NCBI RefSeq assembly: GCF_003337425.1
Contig: NZ_QPJU01000009.1
Coordinates: 1 to 64,000 of the forward strand
DNA length: 64,000 nt
Direction: 5' to 3'
Source: Extensimonas vulgaris
GTDB taxonomy: Bacteria > Pseudomonadota > Gammaproteobacteria > Burkholderiales > Burkholderiaceae_C
A program made the translations under genes and the position numbers. The notes under the pieces are model-generated. The model was not told the DNA's origin. It did no database searches and worked only from the letters and a program-made list of their open reading frames with translations. Of this stretch, positions 40,331-50,176 are shown piece by piece. Numbering within the stretch: position 1 is the first letter of the stretch; the number at the start of each line of letters is the position of its first letter.

Positions 40331-43300
40331 ATGGTTTCGATCGCCCTGCGCCGGCCGTACACCTTCATCGTCATGGCGATGCTGATCGTGCTGGCCACCC
40401 CCTTCGTGCTGCTGAAGATGGCGACCGACATCTTCCCGGAAATCAACATTCCGGTGATCAGCATCATCTGGACTTACACCGGCCTCGCCCCCGACGAAAT
40501 GGGCCAGCGCATCACGGGTCAGACCGAGCGTGCGCTCACCACCATGGTCAGCGACATCGAGCACATCGATTCGACCTCGCTCTCGGGCGTGTCGGTGATC
40601 AAGATGTTCTTCCAGCCCACGGCGAACATCCAGGCCGGCCTCGCGCAGACTACGGCCGCCGTGCAGACGCTGCTCAAGCAGCTGCCGCCGGGCATCACGC
40701 CGCCCTTGGTGATCAAGTATTCGGCTTCGAGCATTCCGGTGATCCAGCTCGCGCTCTCCAGCCCCACGATGCCCGAGAACCGCCTGTTCGACGCCACCGT
40801 GAACCAGCTGCGCCCGCAGCTCGTGACGATTCCGGGCACGGCGATTCCTTTTCCCTACGGCGGCAAGACGCGGCTGATTTCGGTCGATCTGGACATCCCG
40901 GCGCTGCAGGCGCGCGGCCTGGCGCCGAGCGACGTGGTCAACGCCGTGAATTCGCAGAACCTGATCCTGCCCTCGGGCACGGCCAAGATCGGCGCGATCG
41001 AATACAACGTGGCGATGAACAGCTCGCCCAGCGTGATCGAGGGGCTCAACGACCTGCCCGTGCGCACCATCAATGGCGCCACGACGTATTTGCGCGACGT
41101 GGCGCAGGTGCGCGACGGTTTCTCGCCGCAGACCAACATCGTGCGCCAGGACGGCGTGCGCGGCGTGCTGCTGTCCATCCTCAAAAACGGCGGCGCCTCG
41201 ACCATAGACATCGTGAACAACCTGCGCGCCATGCTGCCCCTGGCCGTGCAGACCATGCCGACCGACATCAAGGTGACGCCGCTGTTCGACCAGTCGGTGT
41301 TCGTCAAGGCGGCGGTCAAGGGCGTGGTGTTCGAGGCGCTGCTGGCGGCGGCGCTCACCGCGGCCATGGTGCTGGTGTTTCTGGGCAACTGGCGCAGCAC
41401 GCTGATCATTGCGCTCACGATTCCGCTGTCTATCCTCGCGTCGATTTTGCTGCTCTACGTGCTCGGCGAGACGCTCAACCTCATGACGCTGGGCGGGCTC
41501 GCGCTGTCGGTGGGCATTTTGGTGGACCAGGCCATCGTCACCATCGAAAACATCGAGCGCCATGTGGGCCTGGGCAAATCCCTGCACGACGCGATCCTGG
41601 ACGGCGCAGGCGAGATCGGCTCGGCCGCGCTCGTGTCCACGCTGTGCATTTGCATCGTGTTCGTGCCGCTGTTTTTCCTCTCGGGCGTGGCGCGCTACCT
41701 GTTCACGCCCATGGCCGAGGCCGTGGTGTTTGCCATGCTGGCCTCGTACCTGCTCTCGCGCACGCTGGTGCCCACGCTCGTCATGCTGCTGATGAAGGGC
41801 CATGCGGGGCACGCGCCGCACGGCGACGAGGCGGCCGGCCCAGGCCAGCATGCGAGCCTGCTGCAGCGCGTCTATCGCGCGTTCGACAGCCGCTTCGAGC
41901 ACGTGCGCCGTGCCTATGCGCTCGTGCTCTCGTCGGTGCTCTCGCACCGCGCGCGCTTCATCGTGCTGTTTCTGGGCTTTTGCGTACTCTCGTGCGCGCT
42001 GTTTCCGTTTTTGGGGCGCGACTTTTTCCCGACCGTGGACGCGGGGCAGATCCGCCTGCACATGCGTGCGCCCACGGGCACGCGCATCGAGGAGACGGCG
42101 CGCCTGGCCGACGCGGTCGAGGCTGAAATCCGCCGCATGATCCCGCCCGCCGAGCTCGAAACCATCCTCGACAACCTCGGCGTGCCCAACAGCGGCATCA
42201 ACCTCTCTTACAGCAATTCGGGCGTGATCGGCACCATCGATGCCGAGCTGCTCATGGCGCTGAAGGAAGGCCACCGGCCCACGCAGGAATACATCACGCG
42301 GCTGCGTGCCGAGCTGCCCAAGCGTTTTCCGGGCGTGGAGTTCTTTTTCCAGCCTGCGGACATCGTCACGCAGATTTTGAACTTCGGCCTGCCCGCGGCG
42401 ATCGACATCCAGTTCAGCGGCAACGACATGGAAGGCAACGCGCAGCTGGCGGCCGCCCTGGTCAAGGAGATTCGGAAAATCCCCGGCGCGGTCGATGCCC
42501 ACGTGCACCAGCGCCTGGACGCGCCCGCGCTCAGGCTGCAGATGGACCGCTCGCGCCTGCAGCAAGTGGGCTTCACCGCGGCGAACGTGGGGCAGAACGT
42601 GCTGATCGCGCTCTCGGGCAGCTCGCAGACCGCGCCCGCGTTCTGGCTCAACCCCAAAAACGGCGTGGTCTATAACCTCGCCGTGCAGGCGCCGCAGTAC
42701 CAGATCGGCTCGCTCGACGCGCTGCTCAACGTGCCTGTAAACACCGGCGGCAACGCGCCGCAGCTGCTCGGCAACCTCGTCGATGTGCGGCCCGCGCGCC
42801 AGCCCGCGGTGGTGTCGCACTACAACATCGCGCCCGTGATCGACGTGTTCGTGAGCGTGCAGGGCACCGACCTGGCCAGCGTGGCCGCGCAGGTGCAAAA
42901 ACTCGTCGATGCCGCGCGGCCCAAGCTCGCGCGCGGCAACCAGGTGCAAACGCGCGGCCAGGTGCAGACCATGCAGTCCTCGTTCTTGGGCCTGGGCGTG
43001 GGGCTGGCGATGGCGATCGTGCTCGTGTATCTGCTCATCGTCGTGACTTTCCAAGCCTGGCTCGACGCGGCGATCATCATCACGGCGCTGCCTGCGGCGC
43101 TCGCGGGCATCGCGTGGATGCTGTTTCTCACCGGCACCACGCTCAGCGTGCCGGCGCTCACGGGCGCCATCATGACCATGGGCGTGGCCACGGCCAACAG
43201 CATCTTGCTGGTGTCGTTCGCGCGCGACCGGCTGCTCGCGGGCATACCGCCGCTGTCGGCCGCGCTCGAAGCGGGCGCCACGCGCATCCGGCCGGTGCTC

Positions 43301-43549
43301 ATGACGGCGCTGGCCATGATCATCGGCATGATCCCCATGGCTCTGGGCCTGGGCGAAGGCGCCGAGCAGAATGCGCCGCTCGGGCGTGCCGTGATCGGCG
43401 GCCTGCTGCTCGCCACCGTGTCCACCCTGTTTTTCGTGCCCGCGGTGTTCGCCGCCGTGCACAGCTGGCGCGCCAAGCGCGCCGGGCATGCCCAAGACCA
43501 AGGCACGGGCGTTGCAGCGCCGCCGCCCGCTACCGCACAAGAAAGCTGA
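40331..43549 (+). CDS. RND efflux transporter, inner-membrane permease
   Basis: A 1072-residue RND pump with 12 expected membrane spans and two large periplasmic loops. It starts MVSIALRRPYTFIVMAMLIV and shows the family porter repeats. The proton-relay triad differs from AcrB: in helix 4 the Asp-Asp pair is Asp-Gln (LSVGILVDQAIVTIENIER), and in helix 10 the usual Lys is Ala (MGVATANSILLVSFARD). This is an atypical subfamily, so substrate and energy coupling are uncertain. It precedes its membrane-fusion protein (3 bp gap) and outer-membrane partner (4-bp overlap of the two). The ATG at 40331 is preferred to an upstream start. Confidence 0.9.
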   Translation: MVSIALRRPYTFIVMAMLIVLATPFVLLKMATDIFPEINIPVISIIWTYTGLAPDEMGQRITGQTERALTTMVSDIEHIDSTSLSGVSVIKMFFQPTANIQAGLAQTTAAVQTLLKQLPPGITPPLVIKYSASSIPVIQLALSSPTMPENRLFDATVNQLRPQLVTIPGTAIPFPYGGKTRLISVDLDIPALQARGLAPSDVVNAVNSQNLILPSGTAKIGAIEYNVAMNSSPSVIEGLNDLPVRTINGATTYLRDVAQVRDGFSPQTNIVRQDGVRGVLLSILKNGGASTIDIVNNLRAMLPLAVQTMPTDIKVTPLFDQSVFVKAAVKGVVFEALLAAALTAAMVLVFLGNWRSTLIIALTIPLSILASILLLYVLGETLNLMTLGGLALSVGILVDQAIVTIENIERHVGLGKSLHDAILDGAGEIGSAALVSTLCICIVFVPLFFLSGVARYLFTPMAEAVVFAMLASYLLSRTLVPTLVMLLMKGHAGHAPHGDEAAGPGQHASLLQRVYRAFDSRFEHVRRAYALVLSSVLSHRARFIVLFLGFCVLSCALFPFLGRDFFPTVDAGQIRLHMRAPTGTRIEETARLADAVEAEIRRMIPPAELETILDNLGVPNSGINLSYSNSGVIGTIDAELLMALKEGHRPTQEYITRLRAELPKRFPGVEFFFQPADIVTQILNFGLPAAIDIQFSGNDMEGNAQLAAALVKEIRKIPGAVDAHVHQRLDAPALRLQMDRSRLQQVGFTAANVGQNVLIALSGSSQTAPAFWLNPKNGVVYNLAVQAPQYQIGSLDALLNVPVNTGGNAPQLLGNLVDVRPARQPAVVSHYNIAPVIDVFVSVQGTDLASVAAQVQKLVDAARPKLARGNQVQTRGQVQTMQSSFLGLGVGLAMAIVLVYLLIVVTFQAWLDAAIIITALPAALAGIAWMLFLTGTTLSVPALTGAIMTMGVATANSILLVSFARDRLLAGIPPLSAALEAGATRIRPVLMTALAMIIGMIPMALGLGEGAEQNAPLGRAVIGGLLLATVSTLFFVPAVFAAVHSWRAKRAGHAQDQGTGVAAPPPATAQES

Positions 43550-43552
43550 GAT

Positions 43553-44800
43553 ATGACCGAACAACGCCATGCGGCAATGGCCATCCACCCGCTCGAAACC
43601 GATGACACGGGCCACCACGATTTGCTCCAGCGCCAGCAGATGGTGCGGCGCACGCGCTCGATCATCGTGGTCGTCGCCGTGCTGCTGTTGATCGGCGCGG
43701 CGCGCACGCTGTACCAGCGCCACGCCAACGGCAGCGCGCTTGAAAAGGTCGCGGCCGAGCAATCCACGCAATACGTGCTCACCACCACGCCCACTTTGCC
43801 GCAAAAGGGCCAGACGCTGACGCTGCCGGGCACCTTGCAAGGCTACGTGCAGGCCTCGATCGCCGCGCGCGTGAGCGGCTACCTCAAGCGCTGGACGCAC
43901 GACATCGGCAGCCGCGTCAAGCAGGGCGAGCTGCTCGCCGAAATCGAAACCCCTGAAATCGACCAGCAGCTCGCACAGGCCATCGCCGCGCGCGAGCAGG
44001 CCGCCGCGAGCCTCGCGCTTGCGCGCAGCACCGCGCAGCGCTGGGAGGCCCTGCGCCAGAAAGACGTGGTCGCGCAGCAAGACCTCGAGGAGCGCCGCAA
44101 CGCCGTCGCCACGGCCACGGCCAACCTCGCAGCCGCCGAAGCCAACGTGCAGCGCCTGCGCCAGATGGAAGGCTTCAAGCGCGTGCTCGCGCCATTTGCC
44201 GGCGTGGTCACGCGGCGCAACGTCGATGTGGGCGACTTGATCGACGCCGGTGCGGGCCGCGTGCTCTTCACCATGGCGCAGACCGACCCGCTGCGCATCT
44301 ACGTCAACGTGCCGCAGTCCTACGCCAGCCGCATCCAGCCGGGCCAGCCCGTCATCGTCACGCAGGCCGAGCTGCAGGGCAAAAAGTTCGAGGGCAAGGT
44401 CGCGCGCACCGCGGGTGCCATCGACATCGCGACGCGCCAGATGCAGGTTGAAATCGCCTTGCCCAATCCCGACGGCAGCCTGCTGCCGGGCGCCTACGTG
44501 CAGGTCGAAGTGCCGCTGCCGCCGAGCAAAATGCTCAGCGTGCCCGAAAACGCGCTGCTGTTTCGCGCCGAAGGCACGCGCGTAGCCATCGTCGATGCGC
44601 ACGGCAAGGTGCACCTGCAGCCCGTCACGCTGGGGCGCAACTATGGCGGCAGCATCGAGGTGCTGAGCGGCTTGCAAGGCAACGAGCAGCTCGTGCTCAA
44701 CCCCTCGGACGCGCTCGCCGAGGGCGACACCGTGACCATCGCGCCACCCAAGGCGGACGCCTCGCAAGGCGCCAAACCGGGCCAAAAGGAGTCGGCATGA
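43553..44800 (+). CDS. RND efflux membrane-fusion (periplasmic adaptor) protein
   Basis: A 415-residue adaptor linking the pump to the outer-membrane channel. It has an N-terminal membrane anchor (RSIIVVVAVLLLIGAARTLY) rather than a lipobox, a barrel-sandwich segment (GYVQASIAARVSGYLKRW, then VKQGELLAEIETPE), a helical hairpin of about residues 125-200, and a second half APFAGVVTRRNVDVGDLIDA. It is between the permease and the outer-membrane protein in one operon. Confidence 0.92.
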   Translation: MTEQRHAAMAIHPLETDDTGHHDLLQRQQMVRRTRSIIVVVAVLLLIGAARTLYQRHANGSALEKVAAEQSTQYVLTTTPTLPQKGQTLTLPGTLQGYVQASIAARVSGYLKRWTHDIGSRVKQGELLAEIETPEIDQQLAQAIAAREQAAASLALARSTAQRWEALRQKDVVAQQDLEERRNAVATATANLAAAEANVQRLRQMEGFKRVLAPFAGVVTRRNVDVGDLIDAGAGRVLFTMAQTDPLRIYVNVPQSYASRIQPGQPVIVTQAELQGKKFEGKVARTAGAIDIATRQMQVEIALPNPDGSLLPGAYVQVEVPLPPSKMLSVPENALLFRAEGTRVAIVDAHGKVHLQPVTLGRNYGGSIEVLSGLQGNEQLVLNPSDALAEGDTVTIAPPKADASQGAKPGQKESA

Positions 44801-46347
44801 GGGGCGCGCGAACGCTGTCCGGCACGCCCGCAGGGCGTCTGCGCAGCTTGCGCCTGGGCGTGCTCGCCTGTGCCTGCGCCGCACTCGCGGCCTGCGCCGT
44901 GGGGCCCGACTACCGCAAACCCGACGTCACCGTGCCCGTGAGCTGGAAAGTCGAGGCGCCCTGGCGCGAGGCGCAGCCCGGCGACGCGCTCGACAAAGGC
45001 CCGTGGTGGAAGCGCTTTGGCGACGCAGAACTCGACGCGCTCGAAGACCAGGCGCTCGCGACCAACCCCACGCTCGCGCTGGCTGCTGCGCGGCTCGCGC
45101 AGGCGCGCGCGCTCGTGGGCGTGAATTCGGCCGCGCTGTACCCGCAGGTGGGCCTGACGGCGCGCGACGCGCGCCAGCGCATCTCGGCCAACCGGCCTTT
45201 GACCAATTACAACAGCCCCAATTACGCGACCACGCAAAACGACTACCTGCTGCAGTTCAACGCGAGCTACGAGGCCGACCTGTTCGGCCGCGTGCAGCGC
45301 GCCGTCGAAGGTGCGCAGGCGGCAGCCCAGCAGTCCGAGGCCGACTTGCGCAACACGCGCCTGCTGCTCACGGCCGACCTCGCGAGCAATTACTTCAACC
45401 TGCGCGCGACCGACATCGAGCTCGACGTGGTGCGGCGCTCGATCGACTGGCAGCGCCGCGCGCTCGACTTCGTCACCGCACGCCACGACCTCGGCGCGAT
45501 TCCCGGCATCGACGTGGCGCAGCAGCGCGCGCTGCTCGAGAGCACGCTCACGCAGGTCGATTTGCTGCAAAAGCAGCGCGCGCAGTACGAGCACGCCGTT
45601 GCCGCGCTGATCGGCCAGGCTGCGCCCAACTTCTCCATCGCCCCGGCGGTGCAACCCATCGCGCCGCCCGCCGTGCCGCTGGGCCTGCCTTCGGACGTGC
45701 TCGAGCGCCGCCCGGATGTCGCCGCGGCCGAGCGCGCCATGGCCGCGGCGAATGCGCAGATCGGCGTCGCCAAGGCGGCGTTTTTCCCGAGCGTCACGCT
45801 GGGCGCGGCCTTTGGCGTGGACAGCAACCGCAGCGCCGCGCTGTTCGACGCGCCCAGCATGCTGTGGTCGCTGGGCGTGACGGCCGTGCAGACCGTGTTC
45901 GACGGCGGGCGCATCCGCGCCAACGTCGATTTCGCGCAGGCCGGCTACGATGCCACGGTGGCGAGCTACCGCCGCGTGGTGCTCGCGGCGATGCAGGAGG
46001 TCGAAGACGGCATCACCGGCCTCGCGGCGCTCGAGCGCGCGAGCGCCCAGGCGCAAAGCGCCGTCGATGCCGCACGCCAGGTGCGCACCATGGCCGCCTA
46101 CCGCTACGAGGGCGGCGCCAGCACCTTCCTCGACGTCATCACGGCCCAGCAATCGCTGCTCGCCGCCGAGCGCCAGCTCGCCCAGGTGCAAGGCCAGCGC
46201 CTGCAAACGGCGGTGTTCCTGGTCAAGGCGCTGGGCGGCGACTGGTGCGCGCCGCAGGCGCCGGATTCGTCAGTACAGGGTTCGCAGGCGGCTTGCGCGT
46301 TCGCTGCCGTGGCTGCCGGAGCGGGCAAAGCGAACACCGCTCCCTGA
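44797..46347 (+). CDS. Outer-membrane efflux lipoprotein, NodT/OprM family
   Basis: A 516-residue outer-membrane channel with a lipobox (LAAC) at about residue 33, followed by AVGPDYRKPDVTVPVSW, the standard mature N terminus of NodT-family channels. The pattern GPWWKRFGDAELDALEDQAL and the repeated SYEADLFGRVQRAVEGA and LVFDGGRIRANVDFAQAGYD-like segments (here TVFDGGRIRANVDF) mark the two structural repeats. It completes the tripartite pump, with a 4-bp overlap with the adaptor gene. Confidence 0.92.
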   Translation: MRGARTLSGTPAGRLRSLRLGVLACACAALAACAVGPDYRKPDVTVPVSWKVEAPWREAQPGDALDKGPWWKRFGDAELDALEDQALATNPTLALAAARLAQARALVGVNSAALYPQVGLTARDARQRISANRPLTNYNSPNYATTQNDYLLQFNASYEADLFGRVQRAVEGAQAAAQQSEADLRNTRLLLTADLASNYFNLRATDIELDVVRRSIDWQRRALDFVTARHDLGAIPGIDVAQQRALLESTLTQVDLLQKQRAQYEHAVAALIGQAAPNFSIAPAVQPIAPPAVPLGLPSDVLERRPDVAAAERAMAAANAQIGVAKAAFFPSVTLGAAFGVDSNRSAALFDAPSMLWSLGVTAVQTVFDGGRIRANVDFAQAGYDATVASYRRVVLAAMQEVEDGITGLAALERASAQAQSAVDAARQVRTMAAYRYEGGASTFLDVITAQQSLLAAERQLAQVQGQRLQTAVFLVKALGGDWCAPQAPDSSVQGSQAACAFAAVAAGAGKANTAP

Positions 46348-46380
46348 TGCAACGGCAGGGCGCCGCGCTGCCGACATGGA

Positions 46381-47025
46381 TCAGCGCGTAGGCGCCGGCG
46401 TCTTGGGCTCGTAGTCGCACCAGCGCGCGACCTTGCATTCCCAGCAGCGCGGCTTGCGCGCCTGGCAGACGTAGCGGCCGAGCAGCACGAGCCAGTGGTG
46501 CGCGTGCTGCAGGTATTTTTCGGGCACGCGCTCGAGCAGCTTGCGCTCGACTTCGAGCGGCGTCTTGCCCGGCGCGAGGCCCGTGCGGTTGCAGACGCGG
46601 AAGATGTGCGTATCGACGGCGATGGTGGGCTCGCCAAAGGCTACGTTGAGGATCACGTTGGCGGTCTTGCGCCCCACGCCGGGCAGCGCTTCGAGCGCGG
46701 CGCGCGTGCGCGGCACCTCGCCGCCGTAGCGCTCGACCAGGATGCGGCAGGTCTCGATCAGGTGGCGCGCCTTGCTGCGGTACAGGCCTATGGTTTTGAT
46801 GTAGCTCTCCAGCCCCTCCTGCCCGAGCGCAAGGATGGCCTGGGGTGTGTTGGCCACGGCAAACAGGCGGCGCGTGGCTTTGTTCACGCTGGCATCGGTG
46901 GCCTGCGCCGACAGCAGCACGGCCACGAGCAGCTCGAAGGGCGTCGAGAATTCGAGCTCGCTGCGCGGCGTGGGGTTGTCGGCCTGGAGTGTGGCAAAAA
47001 AGGCTTCGATTTGCGCGGGCGTCAT
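46381..47025 (-). CDS. nth: Endonuclease III
   Basis: A base-excision repair glycosylase and AP lyase for oxidised pyrimidines. The 214-residue protein has the helix-hairpin-helix LEALPGVGRKTANVILNVAFG with the catalytic Lys, the catalytic Asp in TIAVDTHIFRVCNR, and the iron-sulphur ligands in CQARKPRCWECKVARWC (C-x6-C-x2-C-x5-C). The start at 47025 (MTPAQIEAFFATL) is preferred over one ten codons upstream. It converges on the efflux operon. Confidence 0.96.
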   Translation of the reverse strand: MTPAQIEAFFATLQADNPTPRSELEFSTPFELLVAVLLSAQATDASVNKATRRLFAVANTPQAILALGQEGLESYIKTIGLYRSKARHLIETCRILVERYGGEVPRTRAALEALPGVGRKTANVILNVAFGEPTIAVDTHIFRVCNRTGLAPGKTPLEVERKLLERVPEKYLQHAHHWLVLLGRYVCQARKPRCWECKVARWCDYEPKTPAPTR

Positions 47026-47114
47026 GGTGCGAGTGTAGGCGCTGCGATACGGCACCGTGTGGCGCCATGCGCTGCGACAATGGGGCTTTGCCGTTTCGTT
47101 GGAGTGTTTTTGCC

Positions 47115-48305
47115 ATGCAATTTGCCGACCGTCTGAACCAGGTGGAGACTTCCGCCATCCGCGATCTTTTCAAGCTGCTGGGCAAGCCCGGCATCGTCAG
47201 CTTTGCGGGGGGCTTTCCCGACAGCGCGATGTGCGACGTCGAGGGCATTCGCACTGCGGTGAATGCCGCGCTGACGGAGGATGGCGGCGGTGCGCTGCAG
47301 TACGGCGCGACCGAGGGCTACCCGGCGCTGCGCGAGCAGCTGGCCAGCTTCATGGCAGGCAAGGGCGCCCAGGATGTGGCGCCCGAGCAGCTCATCGTCA
47401 CCACGGGCAGCCAGCAGGCGCTGGATTTGCTCGCCAAGACCATGATCAGCCCTGGCGACAAGGTGATCGTCGAGGGGCCGACCTTTCTGGCCGCCATCCA
47501 GTGTTTTCGGCTCTATGGTGCGCAGCTCGTGAGCGCGCCCATAGACGCGCAGGGCGTGCAGACCGACGTGCTCGAGCAGCTGATGGCGCAGCACCGGCCC
47601 AAAATGCTGTATCTGATCCCGACCTACGGCAACCCGAGCGGCGCCACGCTGAGCCTTGCGCGGCGCAAAAGGGTGCTGGAGCTCGCGCTGCAGTACCAGT
47701 GCCTGGTCGTCGAGGACGACCCTTACGGCGACCTGTATTTCGACGCTCCGCCGCCGCCCAGCCTGCTCGCGCTCTCGCCCCAGGTGCCAGGCAGCCGCGA
47801 GTGGCTTGCGCACTGTGGCAGCCTCAGCAAGGTGCTGAGTGCGGGCTTGCGCCTGGGCTGGCTGATTGCGCCGCCCGAGTTGCTCGCCAAGGCCGTGATG
47901 TGCAAGCAGTTCAGCGACGCCAACACCAGCACCTTTGCCCAGGCCACGGCCGCGCACTACCTGCGCGCGGGCCGTATGCCGGCCACGCTGGCCCATGTGC
48001 GCAAGGTCTATGCCGAGCGTGCCGCTGGCATGGGGCAGGCGCTGCGGCGCGAGCTCGGCGCCGCGATCGACTTCGTGCCGCCGCAGGGAGGCTTGTTCAT
48101 CTGGGCGCGCCTGACCGGGGCCGGCGGCAAGATCGCCGACGCGCAAGAACTGTCGCCGCGTGCGGTCGAAAAGGGCGTGGCCTTCGTGCCGGGTGCGCCG
48201 TTTTACTGCGCCAACCCCGACCGCGCCACGCTGCGCCTGTCGTTCGCGACCGCGGACCTGCCCAAGATCGAAGAAGGCGTGCGCCGGCTCGCGCAGGCGC
48301 TGTGA
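47115..48305 (+). CDS. PLP-dependent aminotransferase, class I/II (2-aminoadipate/LysN-like)
   Basis: A 396-residue fold-type I aminotransferase. SFAGGFPDSAMC opens the N-terminal part, the cofactor region is IVTTGSQQALDLLAKTMI and TYGNPSGATLSL, and the PLP-binding Lys is in CGSLSKVLSAGLRLGW. The C terminus has FVPGAPFYCANPDRATLRLSFA. It resembles the MocR-type catalytic domain and 2-aminoadipate aminotransferases, without a DNA-binding domain. The amino donor and acceptor are not predictable. Divergent from nth; the 89-bp gap between them must hold both promoters. Confidence 0.88.
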   Translation: MQFADRLNQVETSAIRDLFKLLGKPGIVSFAGGFPDSAMCDVEGIRTAVNAALTEDGGGALQYGATEGYPALREQLASFMAGKGAQDVAPEQLIVTTGSQQALDLLAKTMISPGDKVIVEGPTFLAAIQCFRLYGAQLVSAPIDAQGVQTDVLEQLMAQHRPKMLYLIPTYGNPSGATLSLARRKRVLELALQYQCLVVEDDPYGDLYFDAPPPPSLLALSPQVPGSREWLAHCGSLSKVLSAGLRLGWLIAPPELLAKAVMCKQFSDANTSTFAQATAAHYLRAGRMPATLAHVRKVYAERAAGMGQALRRELGAAIDFVPPQGGLFIWARLTGAGGKIADAQELSPRAVEKGVAFVPGAPFYCANPDRATLRLSFATADLPKIEEGVRRLAQAL

Positions 48306-48340
48306 GCGCACCGCGCCAGGGTGCCGGAAAATTTGGATGA

Positions 48341-48388
48341 TTTTGGCTTCTAGCGCTTGTAGATCAAGCGCTGGAAGCTATTATTTTA
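48341..48388. repeat. Dispersed palindromic repeat, best copy
   Basis: Type copy of the family: GGCTTCTAGCGCTTG (48345-48359), a 5-bp spacer, then CAAGCGCTGGAAGCTA (48365-48380), then TTATTTTA. It would form a long hairpin in RNA. It lies between the convergent aminotransferase and nrdR genes, so it could act as a bidirectional terminator. Confidence 0.8.
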
Positions 48389-48392
48389 TGAG

Positions 48393-48842
48393 CTATTTGT
48401 CCACTTCATCGACGACGGCGCGAAACGCATCCACGTCTTCGAAGTTGCGGTACACGCTCGCAAAGCGCACGTAGGCGACCTTGTCGAGCTTTTTGAGCTC
48501 GCGCATCACGAGCTCGCCAAGCTGGTTTGAGGGCAGCTCGCGCTGGCCCAGGCTCAGCAGTTTTTCTTCGATGCGTTCGATGGCGCTGTCGATCTGCTCG
48601 GTGCTCACGGGGCGTTTGCGCAGAGCGAGTTTGAACGACCCGAGCAGCTTGGCGCGCTCGTACTCGGTGCGCCGCCCGTCCTTTTTGATGATGGTGGGCA
48701 GCGTCACCTCGGGGCGCTCGTAGGTGGTAAAGCGCCGCTCACACGCCGCGCACTGGCGCCTGCGGCGGATGAAGCCGCCGTCCTCGGCCACGCGGGTTTC
48801 GACGACTTGCGTCTCCTGGTGGCCGCAGAAAGGGCATTTCAT
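48393..48842 (-). CDS. nrdR: Transcriptional repressor NrdR
   Basis: A 149-residue repressor of ribonucleotide reductase genes. It has a zinc ribbon ([17 protein letters not shown] and [13 protein letters not shown]) and an ATP-cone (from about residue 45) that senses ATP/dATP. The protein ends [18 protein letters not shown]. It lies 18 bp downstream of glyA on the same strand, an arrangement common in betaproteobacteria, so the two may share a transcript under the ZTP riboswitch. Confidence 0.96.
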   Translation of the reverse strand: MKCPFCGHQETQVVETRVAEDGGFIRRRRQCAACERRFTTYERPEVTLPTIIKKDGRRTEYERAKLLGSFKLALRKRPVSTEQIDSAIERIEEKLLSLGQRELPSNQLGELVMRELKKLDKVAYVRFASVYRNFEDVDAFRAVVDEVDK

Positions 48843-48860
48843 GCTTGCGCTGCGCCGCGT

Positions 48861-50105
48861 TCAGCCATAGACCGGAAAGCGTGCCGTGAGCGCGTGCACC
48901 TTGGCGCGCACCGCTTCGATGTTGGCAGGGTCGCGCGGGTTGTCGAGCACGTCGGCCACCAGATGGGCCGTGAGGCGTGCTTCATCGTCCTTGAATCCGC
49001 GCGTGGTCATTGCGGGGGTGCCTATGCGCACGCCGCTCGTCACCATGGGCTTTTCGGGGTCGTTGGGGATCGCGTTCTTGTTGATCGTCATGTGCGCTGC
49101 GCCGAGCACGGCTTCGGCTTCCTTGCCGGTGATGCCCTTGGAGCGCAGGTCGACCAGCATCACGTGGCTTTGCGTGCCGCCGCTCACGATGCGCAGGCCG
49201 CGCTCGGTCAGCGTTTCGGCGACGATGCGCGCGTTCGTCACCACCTGCTGCTGGTAGGCTTTGAACTCGGGTTGCAGCGCCTCTTTGAAGGCCACGGCCT
49301 TGGCCGCGATCACGTGCATCAGCGGGCCGCCCTGCAAGCCAGGGAAGACGGCGCTGTTGATGGCTTTTTCGTGCTCGGCCTTCATCAGGATGATGCCGCC
49401 GCGCGGGCCGCGCAGGCTCTTGTGCGTGGTCGAGGTGACCACGTCGGCATGCGGCACGGGGTTGGGATAGACGCCCGCGGCGATCAGGCCCGCGTAGTGC
49501 GCCATATCGACCATGAAGATAGCGCCCACGTCCTTGGCCACCTTGGCAAAGCGTGCAAAGTCGATGTGCAGGCTGTAGGCCGAGGCGCCTGCGATGATCA
49601 GCTTGGGCCGCGTTTCGTGGGCCTTCTTTTCCATCGCGTCGTAGTCGATGGCCTCCTTGGCGTCGAGGCCGTACGAGACCACGTTGAACCACTTGCCACT
49701 GATGTTCAGCGGCATGCCGTGCGTGAGGTGGCCGCCTTCGGCCAGGCTCATGCCCATGACGGTGTCGCCGGGCTTGAGGAAGGCGAGGAACACGGCCTCG
49801 TTGGCCGAGGCGCCGCAGTGCGGCTGCACGTTCGCGGCCTCGGCACCGAAGAGCTGCTTGAGCCGGTCTATGGCCAGCTGCTCGACCACGTCGACGTGCT
49901 CGCAGCCGCCGTAGTAGCGGCGGCCGGGGTAGCCCTCGGCGTATTTGTTGGTCAGCTGCGTGCCTTGCGCCCACATCACGGCGGGCGAGGCGTAGTTTTC
50001 GCTGGCGATCAGCTCGATGTGCTCTTCCTGGCGGCGGTTTTCGGCCTGGATGGCGGCAAAGACTTCAGGGTCGGTTTGTTCGACGAGGATGTTGCGGTGG
50101 TACAT
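48861..50105 (-). CDS. glyA: Serine hydroxymethyltransferase
   Basis: Interconverts serine and glycine with tetrahydrofolate and supplies one-carbon units for purines and thymidylate. The 414-residue protein has the PLP lysine in [13 protein letters not shown], the substrate region [42 protein letters not shown] and [19 protein letters not shown]. The start at 50105 ([10 protein letters not shown]) is the usual N terminus; the frame is open 11 codons further upstream. A ZTP riboswitch lies about 72 nt upstream, tying expression to folate and purine shortage. Confidence 0.96.
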   Translation of the reverse strand: MYHRNILVEQTDPEVFAAIQAENRRQEEHIELIASENYASPAVMWAQGTQLTNKYAEGYPGRRYYGGCEHVDVVEQLAIDRLKQLFGAEAANVQPHCGASANEAVFLAFLKPGDTVMGMSLAEGGHLTHGMPLNISGKWFNVVSYGLDAKEAIDYDAMEKKAHETRPKLIIAGASAYSLHIDFARFAKVAKDVGAIFMVDMAHYAGLIAAGVYPNPVPHADVVTSTTHKSLRGPRGGIILMKAEHEKAINSAVFPGLQGGPLMHVIAAKAVAFKEALQPEFKAYQQQVVTNARIVAETLTERGLRIVSGGTQSHVMLVDLRSKGITGKEAEAVLGAAHMTINKNAIPNDPEKPMVTSGVRIGTPAMTTRGFKDDEARLTAHLVADVLDNPRDPANIEAVRAKVHALTARFPVYG

Positions 50106-50176
50106 GGCAGTCCTAGGGTGAAAGCTGCTTCCTTGCACTTTGCGCCGCGAAACGGCGTTTGCGGCGCTGACAAGGG

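Noticed and set aside
40262-44884. A 1540-codon open frame on the minus strand opposite the RND operon
   Set aside because: It mirrors the codon pattern of the RND genes in high-GC DNA, is full of Arg, His and Gln, and has no recognisable domain. It is a shadow.
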